DNA of 64,000 nt from Crocinitomicaceae bacterium (GCA_023262855.1 JALQYQ010000053.1:1-64000); one strand, 5' to 3'; positions 8,572-16,582 are shown, counted from the first letter of the stretch. The notes: a model not told the origin generated them from the sequence alone. Made by a program: numbers and translations.

Positions 8572-8583
8572 ATTATGGTCTGA
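8557..8583 (+). repeat. E3 element, copy 3 (not on a gene)
   Basis: CATAGTTT / AAATTATG around a 5-nt ACGTT loop, then GGTCTGA. The hairpin is kept although the overlapping coding frame is destroyed, which argues that the structure itself matters or that the decay is recent. Confidence 0.65.
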
Positions 8584-8586
8584 ACT

Positions 8587-8620
8587 GAAAAGGGATTTGC
8601 AAACGAGCTTATCCCTTTTC
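8587..8620 (+). other. hairpin with TGCAAACGAG loop and changed stem
   Basis: GAAAAGGGAT pairs with ATCCCTTTTC around a loop containing TGCAAACGAG. The stem differs from the hairpins at 51 and 4981 but is still fully paired, while the loop sequence is kept. This is the pattern expected of a selected RNA structure. Confidence 0.5.
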
Positions 8621-8751
8621 TCATTTTTAGAAAAATACCTTTTTATATTCCCGTTTTGGTAATAAGTCTCATTGTGAGAATTCTGTAATATCTTCATTTT
8701 TAATTATTTATTGTTTTTGGCATTAAAATAGTTCTGTTTTAACCGGAGCAG

Positions 8752-8777
8752 TCAGACCGTTCCATAACGTTTAACTA
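8752..8777 (+). repeat. E5 element, copy 3
   Basis: TCAGACC, then TAACG and AACTA, in the order and approximate spacing of the reverse complement of E3. The TCAGACC block is the exact complement of the GGTCTGA that ends every E3. It lies 12 bases before the ATG at 8789. Confidence 0.4.
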
Positions 8778-8788
8778 ATTTTTATTAT

Positions 8789-11470
8789 ATGTATTTCAAT
8801 GTGAAGAATACCCCTGCGGTACTTTTAACTGTTATTTTTTTTGTTTTCTTATCATTAAATTTTTATTCACAGACTAATGTTTGCGCTGGTTCAACTAGTC
8901 AGTTGTCTTATTCCGGAACCGGCGGGACCTGGTCGTCTTCAAACACTGGAGTAGCCACTGTTAACTCAACAGGTTTGGTTACTGGTGTTTCTGCCGGAAG
9001 TTCAACGGTTAGTTATCAATCGAATAGTTCAACCAATACATCTTTGTATTGGAATTTTGATAACACTCCTACTCAAAGTGGTTCTATCTTAACTTATAAC
9101 CCAACAACTACCTCAAACAGTTCTTTGCTTTCTGGTAATTATACAACTACTGGTTCAGCTCAAGCAGTTAACCCGTTTTCGACATGGGGGAATAGTGTGA
9201 AACAAACTGATTTCGGTCCGAACTATTCGTATATCGAATTTACAACGACTGCAACGACTACAAATTTGTCTTCGATGGTCTTTCAAGTTTGGCACAACCA
9301 CAATTCAGGTCAAGCAGGTACAGGGAATTACGATGTACGTCTCCAGATTTCGTCATTTAATGGTGTATCATGGAGTGCTTGGTCAAATATTGGGAATGTT
9401 TTTACATGGTCCTCTGCTTCAACAGCAGCCCCTAGTCCTAATACGGGGCATAATATCTCTTTAACTGGAAATAGTGTGCCTGCAGGAACTCATCGAATTA
9501 GGTGGTTTAAGGTTAGTGGATCTACTTCTACAAATGGTGATGGATACATAATGAACACAGTTACTTTTAATTGTCAAAGTGTCGTGAGTTCAACTACGTA
9601 TTCAACGAATTTAAATGTTACTGCTCCAGCAACAGCACCAACTAGTATATCAGGTATTTCGAACATTTGTCCAGGAAATTCTGTTGTTTTAACTGCAAAC
9701 GGTGGTTCTGGATCCGTTTATCAATGGGGTACAGGGTCCGTTGGAACTAATATTATTAGTGGCGCAACAAGTTCGACATACACAGCGACGCCTTCAGCGA
9801 CAACAACTTATTGGGTAAGAAGAGTACAACAAAGTCCATGTACAGGGTTTACCGACGGAGTAACATTTGCTGTGACAGTAGCAAGTACAAATAGTTCTAC
9901 AAACTTAATAGTTTCCAATGGTGATTATATTTGGCAGGGAGGAAGTAGTACAAATTTAAAAACTGCTGCAAATTGGATCGTATTTACTTCTCCAAATAAT
10001 TATGCAATAGCTAGTAATGATATTAGTTCAACCAAAAATGTATTTATTCCCAAACTATCTACTTGTGTCAATAATAGCTTTCCTGTTTTAAATCAACCTG
10101 TGATTACATCAAGTAATACTTCTGTAAGAGACATAACAATTTTAGAAAATGCTATCTTAACAGTAGATGATGAAGATTTAGATGTCTTTGGTAATTGGGT
10201 GAATAACGGGACGTTCAATCATGCGAATGTCGATAAAAAAGTAGATTTCAAGCATGCTTCTGCTTTGCAAACGATAGGGGGAACATCAGAAACGGAATTT
10301 TATAACTTAGAAATATCAGAGAATAATTCAAACAATGTTGTGTTATCTAAAAATACTATAATTAAAAACAATTTTAAATTTGGTGACAATCGTAAGTTTG
10401 AATTAGGAGATTTTAATATTGTCTTTCTTGGTAATTCAACTATTTCAAGTGAAAGTAATTTAAGATACTTTGTAACTAATGGAATTGGAACTGTTAAAAG
10501 AATTTTAAATGGTTCAACTCAAAAAGAATTTCCAGTAGGAATTTCTACCTACAACCCATGTCTTTTAAACAATACTGGAACCTCTGATCAGTTTTCAGTT
10601 AGAGTAATTGAAAATGTTACCAATGATGGAACAGGAATTGGATTAACAACGGCTGCGCCAGTAGTTAAAAGAACTTGGATGGTGGATGAATTGATTTCCG
10701 GTGGTTCAGTTGTAGATATGAGTTTATATTGGAATGGATCTTCAGAGGAAATAAATGGTTTTGATCAAGCGTCTCTTTTTGTTGCTCATCATGATGGAAA
10801 TAATTGGGAAAACATAGGAGTAACAAGTAATTCAACAACGCCTTTGTTTATTAAAAAAGACGATATTTCAAGCTTTTCACCATTCACAATTGGATCACTT
10901 GGTGGTTCTCCACTTCCAGTTGAGTTGACAAGTTTCACTGCTTCATGTGAAGAAGGTAAGGGTGTTTTTGTTAAATGGTCAACAGCTTCAGAACACAATT
11001 CAAGTTATTTTGATGTATTGAAATCAGAAGACGGTCACAATTGGAGAAGTATTACTGTTGTTTCTGCAGCAGGAAATTCTGTTAATCACATCGATTATTC
11101 GGTTGTTGATGCTGAAAAAATGAATGGAACAGTTTATTACAAGTTGATGCAGTATGACATCGATGGTAAATTGAAAGAGTACGGTCCAATTTCAAGTTCT
11201 TGTAATTTATTGAATGAAATGGTTGTGAAAACTTTTCCAAATCCAAGTAGTCAAGAGTTTTATGTCGAAATTATTTCACCAGAATCAACTACAACAGTTA
11301 TTTCAATTGTTGATGCGCATGGCAAAACGGTTTATTCTCGCACTGTGGATACTGATAAAGGAGTAAATCTATACTCATTTGAAGATTTAAATATCTTACC
11401 AGGAATGTATTACATTCAAATTTCAAACGACCTTACAACCCCTAACGTTGTGAAACATAGTTTTCGTTAA
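8789..11470 (+). CDS. large secreted surface protein with Ig-like modules and T9SS sorting domain
   Basis: 893 residues. Signal peptide at residues 1-29 (hydrophobic core LLTVIFFVFLSLNFYS). A short bacterial Ig-like (Big2-type) module follows (TWSSSNTGVATVNSTGLVTG). Then come an approximately 150-residue beta-rich domain with a WHNHNSG segment, further Ig-like modules (NICPGNSVVLTANGGSG), a fibronectin-like module from about 708 (PLPVELTSFTASC) and the type A sorting domain at 811-893 (TFPNPSSQEFYVEI to KHSFR). The last two modules are homologous to those of the 598 and 6827 proteins, so the cluster arose by duplication with replacement of the N-terminal parts. Preceded by an E5 element and ended by an E3 element and a terminator. 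Probably an adhesin or structural surface protein; substrate unknown. Confidence 0.8.
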   Translation: MYFNVKNTPAVLLTVIFFVFLSLNFYSQTNVCAGSTSQLSYSGTGGTWSSSNTGVATVNSTGLVTGVSAGSSTVSYQSNSSTNTSLYWNFDNTPTQSGSILTYNPTTTSNSSLLSGNYTTTGSAQAVNPFSTWGNSVKQTDFGPNYSYIEFTTTATTTNLSSMVFQVWHNHNSGQAGTGNYDVRLQISSFNGVSWSAWSNIGNVFTWSSASTAAPSPNTGHNISLTGNSVPAGTHRIRWFKVSGSTSTNGDGYIMNTVTFNCQSVVSSTTYSTNLNVTAPATAPTSISGISNICPGNSVVLTANGGSGSVYQWGTGSVGTNIISGATSSTYTATPSATTTYWVRRVQQSPCTGFTDGVTFAVTVASTNSSTNLIVSNGDYIWQGGSSTNLKTAANWIVFTSPNNYAIASNDISSTKNVFIPKLSTCVNNSFPVLNQPVITSSNTSVRDITILENAILTVDDEDLDVFGNWVNNGTFNHANVDKKVDFKHASALQTIGGTSETEFYNLEISENNSNNVVLSKNTIIKNNFKFGDNRKFELGDFNIVFLGNSTISSESNLRYFVTNGIGTVKRILNGSTQKEFPVGISTYNPCLLNNTGTSDQFSVRVIENVTNDGTGIGLTTAAPVVKRTWMVDELISGGSVVDMSLYWNGSSEEINGFDQASLFVAHHDGNNWENIGVTSNSTTPLFIKKDDISSFSPFTIGSLGGSPLPVELTSFTASCEEGKGVFVKWSTASEHNSSYFDVLKSEDGHNWRSITVVSAAGNSVNHIDYSVVDAEKMNGTVYYKLMQYDIDGKLKEYGPISSSCNLLNEMVVKTFPNPSSQEFYVEIISPESTTTVISIVDAHGKTVYSRTVDTDKGVNLYSFEDLNILPGMYYIQISNDLTTPNVVKHSFR

Positions 11471-11483
11471 AATTATGGTCTGA
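11456..11483 (+). repeat. E3 element, copy 4
   Basis: CATAGTTT / AAATTATG around TCGTTA, then GGTCTGA, covering the last codons and stop of the 8789 gene. The loop differs by one base from copies 1 and 2, while the arms are unchanged. Confidence 0.75.
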
Positions 11484-11489
11484 AAAGTG

Positions 11490-11518
11490 AAAGCGAGGAG
11501 AGGTCCTCGCTTTTTTTT
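11490..11518 (+). terminator. Rho-independent terminator of the 8789 gene
   Basis: AAGCGAGGA / TCCTCGCTT with a GAGG loop and an eight-T tail, seven bases after E3. Confidence 0.9.
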
Positions 11519-11701
11519 GTTTCAAAATCGAGTAAATAAAATAAAGCACGTGTCAATACGTATGCGGTAATTTGCTTCTATGCAAGTGTTCTGTTTATAG
11601 TTGAAGGTTTTAGTGTATGCATCCGAATTTTTGAGATCCGACTTACAATTGTAAACAGCATACAACTCGTATGTTTTTTCGAGTAGTCAGTAGATTTTTT
11701 A

Positions 11702-11729
11702 TTAGACCGTAATTTGTTAATGCAAACTA
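11702..11729 (+). repeat. E5 element, copy 4 (not on a gene)
   Basis: TTAGACCGTAATTTGTTAA, then TGCAAACTA. This is the best match to the reverse complement of E3 (TCAGACCATAATTTT-AACGCAAACTA), differing at a few bases and a two-base insertion. With the E3 at 11889 it brackets about 160 bp that carries no real gene. Confidence 0.6.
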
Positions 11730-11762
11730 ACTGTTGTTCAACTAATAAAAAATTTTCCTTTT

Positions 11763-11846
11763 ATGAGAAATTTAAACAATTCAAATAAATGTAAACTACT
11801 GAAAATTAGCAAAGTGATTAATTGGCATCGTATTTATATACGTTAA
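11763..11846 (+). pseudogene. 27-codon frame, possible stump of a surface gene
   Basis: MRNLNNSNKCKLLKISKV, then INWHRIYIR and stop. It begins 34 bp after an E5 element, as the real surface genes do, and ends 42 bp before an E3 element. It has a basic N-terminus but no hydrophobic segment. It may be the start of a surface gene whose body was deleted, a small peptide gene, or chance. Confidence 0.25.
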
Positions 11847-11888
11847 ATAGAGCGAAAGCTTCATTAACCCACTAACCCAAATCTAAAT

Positions 11889-11915
11889 CATAGTTTGCGT
11901 TAAACTATGGTCTGA
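11889..11915 (+). repeat. E3 element, copy 5 (not on a gene)
   Basis: CATAGTTT / AAACTATG around GCGTT: here the wobble pair of the other copies is a perfect G-C pair. GGTCTGA follows. No reading frame runs into it. Confidence 0.7.
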
Positions 11916-11917
11916 GG

Positions 11918-11949
11918 AAAAGGTGAGGCGTAAGTCTCACCTTTTTTTT
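11918..11949 (+). terminator. Rho-independent terminator after E3 copy 5
   Basis: AAAAGGTGAG / CTCACCTTTT with an 8-nt loop and a long T tail, three bases after GGTCTGA. It has the same layout as the E3-terminator pair of the 8789 gene. Confidence 0.85.
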
Positions 11950-11954
11950 ATTCA

Positions 11955-11987
11955 AAAAAAAAGGAACAATTAGTGCTCCTTTTTTTT
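11955..11987. terminator. second, bidirectional terminator-like hairpin
   Basis: A seven-A GGA arm pairs with a TCC seven-T arm. It is flanked by A on the left and T on the right, so it could work in both directions. No gene ends here on either strand. Confidence 0.6.
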
Positions 11988-12073
11988 GGTGGTTTCGTTT
12001 ATTAATCAGTCCTAATCTGGGAAAATCTATCCTTTATTAGGAAATATTTTTGATGTGCCAAAAGTTAAATCGT

Positions 12074-12203
12074 TGAATATCAATTGTATAAATCTAACGG
12101 CACGATTATTTCAATGTTTAAACTGATTATCGTAGAGTGGTTTCAAGAATAATCAGGTTAGGTAAATAGCAAAAGGAGAATCGGAAACGGTACTCCTTTT
12201 TTT
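12074..12203 (+). ncRNA. candidate small RNA, unit B1
   Basis: About 130 nt, homologous to 12338-12465. It starts with TGAATATCAAT; then comes a TATAA-type string, GGCACGA, the block GATTATCGTAGAGTGG (12125-12140), a dyad CTGATTAT / ATAATCAG that encloses it, AGGTTAGGTAA and a terminator (AAAAGGAG / CTCCTTTT). There is no coding frame common to the two units. The exact 5' end is unknown. Confidence 0.4.
12171..12203 (+). terminator. terminator of unit B1
   Basis: AAAAGGAG / CTCCTTTT with a 14-nt loop and a T run to 12203. Confidence 0.7.
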
Positions 12204-12337
12204 ATTTCCTGAAACGAAAGTATAACCTTATTTTGATTCTACAATGGATTTTTGAGTTTCTTGAAAAATAAATTCTCATTATTGGATAAAGATTCCAAAA
12301 TTGGAAATTTACCAAAATGAAAAAGTTTTTATAAGTC

Positions 12338-12465
12338 TGAATATCAATATGTTATAATTTAGGCACGAATTTGACTATACTTTACTCGATTATCGTAGAG
12401 TGGTTTCATGAATAATCAGGTTAGGTAATAGCAGAAAAGGGAGTGTTTACACTCCCTTTATTTTT
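12338..12465 (+). ncRNA. candidate small RNA, unit B2
   Basis: Same order of blocks as B1: TGAATATCAAT, TATAA-type string, GGCACGA, GATTATCGTAGAGTGG (12388-12403), ATAATCAGG, TTAGGTAA, then a terminator with unrelated stem sequence. The first block and the GATTATCG block are 50-51 bp apart in both units. The central 45 bases are nearly identical while the terminator stems differ, so the RNA rather than a whole duplicated segment seems to be conserved. Confidence 0.4.
12436..12465 (+). terminator. terminator of unit B2
   Basis: AAAGGGAGTG / CACTCCCTTT with a TTTA loop and a T-rich tail. A perfect ten-pair stem. Confidence 0.85.
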
Positions 12466-12681
12466 GCGTCTAATTTTCCAAAAAAAGGAATTTCTTTCCA
12501 AAATCCGGATTAAATCAATAATTGACCTGAATTAATCAATTGATAATCAACAGAATACTAAATAGGAATAGTTTTTATTGTTTTTGCAACATAATAATTA
12601 CTTGGTTTTTATTAATTAGGAAATAGATATTTTTTCATGTTGTCTATTTACTACCAATTTTCGTTGCTTTATTTAGGTAAA

Positions 12682-12716
12682 AAAAAAGAGGAACCTTCCA
12701 CGTTCCTCTTTTTTTA
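12682..12716. terminator. bidirectional terminator at the end of clpB
   Basis: AAAGAGGAAC / GTTCCTCTTT with A and T runs on both sides. It ends clpB on the minus strand and any plus-strand transcript from the non-coding region. Confidence 0.85.
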
Positions 12717-12729
12717 TTATGCTTTCCGC

Positions 12730-15345
12730 TTATAGCTCTTCTGAAGCTAAGACTGGTTTTCTAAATACTATTTTACCATCAAAGATATCCATTACAACAT
12801 TTTGACTTCGATCTATTGCTCCAGATAAAAGTGCTTTCGATAGTTCATTCAATACTTGCTTTTGAATTACTCGTTTTACAGGTCGTGCCCCAAAGAACGG
12901 ATCGTACCCCGTTTCTGCAATCCATTCAAACGCATCATCCGTAATGACTAAATTAAGTTCCTTTTCTTTGAGTTGATTTTTTAGACTGTTCAATTGAATC
13001 GAAACAATTTCTTTGACATTCTCCTTCGTAAGAGGCATAAACAAGATTGTTTCATCGATGCGATTTAAAAATTCAGGTCGAATTGTTTGTCTCAATAATT
13101 CCATGACCTCAATTTTTGCTTTTTCTCCAGCTCGCTCAAATTCAGCAGGTTTAATGTTATCAAATTTTTCATGAATGATATGAGATCCTAAATTGGATGT
13201 CATGATGATGATCGTGTTTTTAAAATTCACCAATCGACCTTTGTTGTCTGTTAATCTTCCATCATCAAGAACTTGCAATAAAACATTGAAAACATCAGGA
13301 TGCGCCTTTTCTATTTCGTCCAATAGAATAATCGAGTAGGGACGTCTTCGAACTGCTTCCGTTAATTGACCTCCTTCATCATATCCAACGTATCCCGGAG
13401 GAGCGCCAACCAATCTAGAAACTGAGTGTTTTTCTTGGTATTCACTCATGTCTATTCTTGTCATCGCATTTTCATCATTGAATAAATATTCAGCCAGTGC
13501 TTTTGCAAGTTCTGTTTTTCCAACACCCGTTGTTCCTAAAAAGATGAAAGAACCAATTGGTTTTCTAGCATCTTGTAATCCCGCTCTTGATCTACGCACT
13601 GCGTCTGAAATTGCACTAATAGCCTCCTCTTGTCCAACTACGCGTTTTCCTAATTCATCTTCCAATCGTAAAAGTTTAGAAACTTCACTTTCTATCATTT
13701 TATTCACTGGAATACCTGTCCACTTTGAAACAACTTCAGCTATTTCTTCTGCATCAACTTCTTCCTTGATCATTTTAGATTTCACTTGCATTTCTGATAA
13801 TTGAACTTTCAATTTCTCAAGTGTTTCCTCAGCTTCTTTAATTCTTCCGTAGCGAATCTCAGCAACTTTTCCATAATCTCCAGAACGTTCCGCTTGATCT
13901 GCTTCAAGTTTGAATTGTTCTATAGCCTCTTTGTTTTTTTGAAGTGCATCGATAATATCTCGTTCTGCTTGCCATTTCGCTTTGAAAGAATCGCGTTGTT
14001 CTGATAAATTCGCCAAATCCTTTTGAAGAATTTCCATTTTCTTCGTGTCATTTTCGCGTTTAAGAGCGGCACGTTCAATTTCCAACTGCATTATTTTGCG
14101 TTCTAATTCATCCAATTCCTCTGGTTTTGAATTAATTTCCATACGAACCTTAGATGCTGCCTCATCAATTAAGTCGATTGCTTTATCAGGTAAATGACGA
14201 TCTGTAATATAACGTTGTGATAATTCAACTGCTGCGATGATCGCTGCGTCTTTAATCAATACTTTGTGGTGATTCTCGTATTTCTCTTTAATACCACGTA
14301 AGATGGAGATTGCATCCTCAGTTGTTGGTTCATCCACTAAAACTGTTTGAAATCTTCGAACAAGCGCTTTGTCTTTCTCAAAGTACTTTTGATATTCATT
14401 CAATGTTGTTGCTCCAACAGCTCTTAATTCTCCTCGTGCTAAAGCAGGTTTTAAAATGTTTGCAGCATCCATTGCTCCTTCGCCACCACCACCTGCACCA
14501 ACAAGCGTGTGAATTTCATCAATGAATAAAATTATTTCTCCTTCTGCACTGATTACTTCTTTAACAACTGCTTTTAAACGTTCTTCAAACTCTCCTTTGT
14601 ATTTTGCCCCAGCTATCAACGAACCCATGTCTAACGAATAAACAACTTTCGATTTTAAATTCTCAGGAACATCTCCATCAATAATGCGATGCGCAAGTCC
14701 TTCGGCGATGGCTGTTTTACCAACTCCTGGTTCACCGATGAGAATCGGATTGTTTTTCGTTCTTCGTGTTAATATTTGTAAAACCCTGCGTATTTCGTCA
14801 TCTCTGCCAATAACGGGATCCAATTTCCCAGACTTTGCCAGTTCATTTAAGTTTTTTGCGTATTTCTCTAATGATTGATAAGTGCCTTCTTGACTATTAG
14901 AAGTGACTTTATCTCCTTTTCTTAAATCCATAATTGCTTGTTTAAGCGTTGTTTTTGTAATTCTGTTATCTTTTAATAAACTTCCAATAGCATCGTTTAC
15001 ATCAAGCAATCCCACTAATAAAAGCTCGACTGAAACAAATTCATCACCAAAACTTTTCATTTCAGCTAATGCATTCGTTAAAACTTTATTTGCGTTTTGT
15101 CCTAAGTAAACTTGTCCGCCTTCTACTTTTGAATAACTGACTAGAATTCGATCTAAGGCAGCTTCTAGCATTTGTTGATTTACAGAAAGCTTTTTAAATA
15201 AATAAGGTGCCACATCTTGATCAATCAAAAAAATGGCCTTTAATAAATGTCCAGTTTCAATGGCTTGATTTCCGCTGGACTCAGCAAAGTTTTGAGCTTG
15301 CTGAATCACTTCTTGTGATTTAATTGTAAATTTTGAAATATCCAT
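12730..15345 (-). CDS. clpB: ATP-dependent disaggregase ClpB
   Basis: 871 residues, the full length for ClpB. A hexameric AAA+ chaperone that rescues aggregated proteins in the cytoplasm together with DnaK. Clp N-domain repeats at 1-145; NBD1 with Walker [11 protein letters not shown] (about 203) and Walker [11 protein letters not shown]; a long coiled-coil middle domain (about 400-530) that separates ClpB from ClpA and ClpC; NBD2 with Walker [11 protein letters not shown] (about 603) and [12 protein letters not shown]. The C-terminal ClpB D2-small domain is complete. Single gene, divergent from the glucosaminidase at 15563. Heat-shock control is usual for the family, but I see no clear heat-shock operator in the 217-bp intergenic space. 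Confidence 0.97.
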   Translation of the reverse strand: MDISKFTIKSQEVIQQAQNFAESSGNQAIETGHLLKAIFLIDQDVAPYLFKKLSVNQQMLEAALDRILVSYSKVEGGQVYLGQNANKVLTNALAEMKSFGDEFVSVELLLVGLLDVNDAIGSLLKDNRITKTTLKQAIMDLRKGDKVTSNSQEGTYQSLEKYAKNLNELAKSGKLDPVIGRDDEIRRVLQILTRRTKNNPILIGEPGVGKTAIAEGLAHRIIDGDVPENLKSKVVYSLDMGSLIAGAKYKGEFEERLKAVVKEVISAEGEIILFIDEIHTLVGAGGGGEGAMDAANILKPALARGELRAVGATTLNEYQKYFEKDKALVRRFQTVLVDEPTTEDAISILRGIKEKYENHHKVLIKDAAIIAAVELSQRYITDRHLPDKAIDLIDEAASKVRMEINSKPEELDELERKIMQLEIERAALKRENDTKKMEILQKDLANLSEQRDSFKAKWQAERDIIDALQKNKEAIEQFKLEADQAERSGDYGKVAEIRYGRIKEAEETLEKLKVQLSEMQVKSKMIKEEVDAEEIAEVVSKWTGIPVNKMIESEVSKLLRLEDELGKRVVGQEEAISAISDAVRRSRAGLQDARKPIGSFIFLGTTGVGKTELAKALAEYLFNDENAMTRIDMSEYQEKHSVSRLVGAPPGYVGYDEGGQLTEAVRRRPYSIILLDEIEKAHPDVFNVLLQVLDDGRLTDNKGRLVNFKNTIIIMTSNLGSHIIHEKFDNIKPAEFERAGEKAKIEVMELLRQTIRPEFLNRIDETILFMPLTKENVKEIVSIQLNSLKNQLKEKELNLVITDDAFEWIAETGYDPFFGARPVKRVIQKQVLNELSKALLSGAIDRSQNVVMDIFDGKIVFRKPVLASEEL

Positions 15346-15562
15346 TTTAAGTAATTTTTGAACGAAAGGGCTTCTTCAAATTAAGCACCAAGTCTTTTTT
15401 TTAAGAAAATTCGGAAATTTTGGCATTTCAATTAAATACTTCATGACTAATTGACTTGTTTCTATAGCGTTAGGTGGTAATAAACATGAAATTTTGACTT
15501 ATCAACATTTTTTGTAACCATTGTTAATAACTTCCGTATTACTCTAACACAAACAAAACAAC

Positions 15563-16492
15563 ATGAAATTAGTAGCAATCGGAATTTCAGTTTCTCTCAG
15601 TTATTTTGCGTTTAGCGGCGAAGCAGAGAAACAGATCTCAAAAAAGGAGTACGTCGACATGTGGCGAACTACAGCTGTTCAACAGATGATTGACTATAAT
15701 ATTCCTGCTAGTATAACATTGGCTCAAGGAATATTAGAATCGGGTAGTGGTAATTCAGATTTAGCAAAAAACGCTAAAAATCACTTCGGTATTAAATGTC
15801 ACGACTGGACTGGTGAAAAAATGTACATGGATGACGATCAGAAAAATGAATGCTTCCGTGTATATGCTACTGCCGTAGAAAGTTATGTTGATCACAGTTT
15901 ATTCTTAAAGGATAAAAAACGATACAGTGCTTTATTCAGTTTAGAAAAAACAGATTATAAATCGTGGGCAAAAGGATTGAAAGATGCTGGTTATGCAACG
16001 AATCCTAAATATCCAGAATTGTTGATTGAAATCATTGAAGACTTAAAGTTGAATGAATTGGATCAATTGGGAATTCAAAACAATGAATTAAAGCCAGATT
16101 TAACTGCAGATGTAAAATCTACAACAAACGCTTCAAGTGTCGATGCCGTTAAGCATACAGTAATGACGCATGATAATAAAGTTAAATATGTAATTGCTAG
16201 AAAAGGTGATACGTTTTACCGAATTGCCAAAGAATATGAACTTGGTTTGTGGCAATTGTATAAATACAATGATTTTGGACCTAAAAAAGATGTACTAATC
16301 GAAGGTGATATCGTGTATATCCAACCAAAAAGATCAAAAGCAAAAAATAAAGAAATTAAGCTTGAAAAAGCAATGACGTTAAGAGAAGTTTCACAAAAGG
16401 AAGCTGTAAAACTAGAGTCATTAATAAAATTAAATAATATTTCTTCCGGTGATGAATTACTTCCAAAGGGAGAAAAGGTTACCCTCCATTAA
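15563..16492 (+). CDS. secreted glucosaminidase (GH73-like) with LysM domains
   Basis: 309 residues. A peptidoglycan hydrolase for cell-wall remodelling, acting in the periplasm or outside. Weak signal peptide at 1-18 (VAIGISVSLSYFAFSG). The GH73-type catalytic domain covers 28-165, with the acid residue expected in GILESGSGNS and the family segments NHFGIKC and YATNPKYPELL. A LysM module follows (YVIARKGDTFYRIAKEYEL, about 213-255) and then a second, weaker one at the C-terminus (TLREVSQKEAVKLESLIKL). The order catalytic domain then LysM is typical of Bacteroidota. It stands alone and is followed by a terminator. Confidence 0.88.
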   Translation: MKLVAIGISVSLSYFAFSGEAEKQISKKEYVDMWRTTAVQQMIDYNIPASITLAQGILESGSGNSDLAKNAKNHFGIKCHDWTGEKMYMDDDQKNECFRVYATAVESYVDHSLFLKDKKRYSALFSLEKTDYKSWAKGLKDAGYATNPKYPELLIEIIEDLKLNELDQLGIQNNELKPDLTADVKSTTNASSVDAVKHTVMTHDNKVKYVIARKGDTFYRIAKEYELGLWQLYKYNDFGPKKDVLIEGDIVYIQPKRSKAKNKEIKLEKAMTLREVSQKEAVKLESLIKLNNISSGDELLPKGEKVTLH

Positions 16493-16502
16493 TGGCATGT
16501 CC

Positions 16503-16520
16503 AACCTGCGCTAACAGGTT
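16503..16520 (+). other. small hairpin after the glucosaminidase gene
   Basis: AACCTG / CAGGTT around a 6-nt loop, eleven bases after the stop codon, with no T run. Possibly a 3' stabilising hairpin ahead of the real terminator. Confidence 0.4.
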
Positions 16521-16552
16521 TGTGAGGTTTTTTAGTTTGTTGTTGTTTGTTG

Positions 16553-16582
16553 AGAGCCCCGGTGAAAACTGGGGCTTTCTTG
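16553..16582 (+). terminator. terminator of the glucosaminidase gene
   Basis: AGCCCCGGT / ACTGGGGCT closed by a GAAA tetraloop, followed by TTCTTGT. The hairpin is strong and the T-tail modest. Confidence 0.7.

Larger units (their letters stand above)
8418..8788. other. non-coding stretch with a gene remnant and regulatory elements
   Basis: Contains a decayed 3' end of a T9SS gene (8540-8571), an E3 element (8557), a hairpin (8587), the string TTTTGGCAT (8715) and an E5 element (8752). No open frame of note. The promoter of the 8789 gene must be here, but no clean TAnnTTTG box is seen. Confidence 0.5.
11519..12677. other. 1.2-kb non-coding region with serial terminators and candidate small RNAs
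   Basis: No reading frame above a few tens of codons that looks like a gene. Read left to right, it contains an E5 element, a 27-codon frame, an E3 element, two back-to-back terminators, and two homologous units each ended by a terminator. The clpB terminator closes it on the right. Four terminators between 11.9 and 12.5 kb that follow no gene imply that several short transcripts start and stop here. I see no tRNA or rRNA. Confidence 0.6.
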
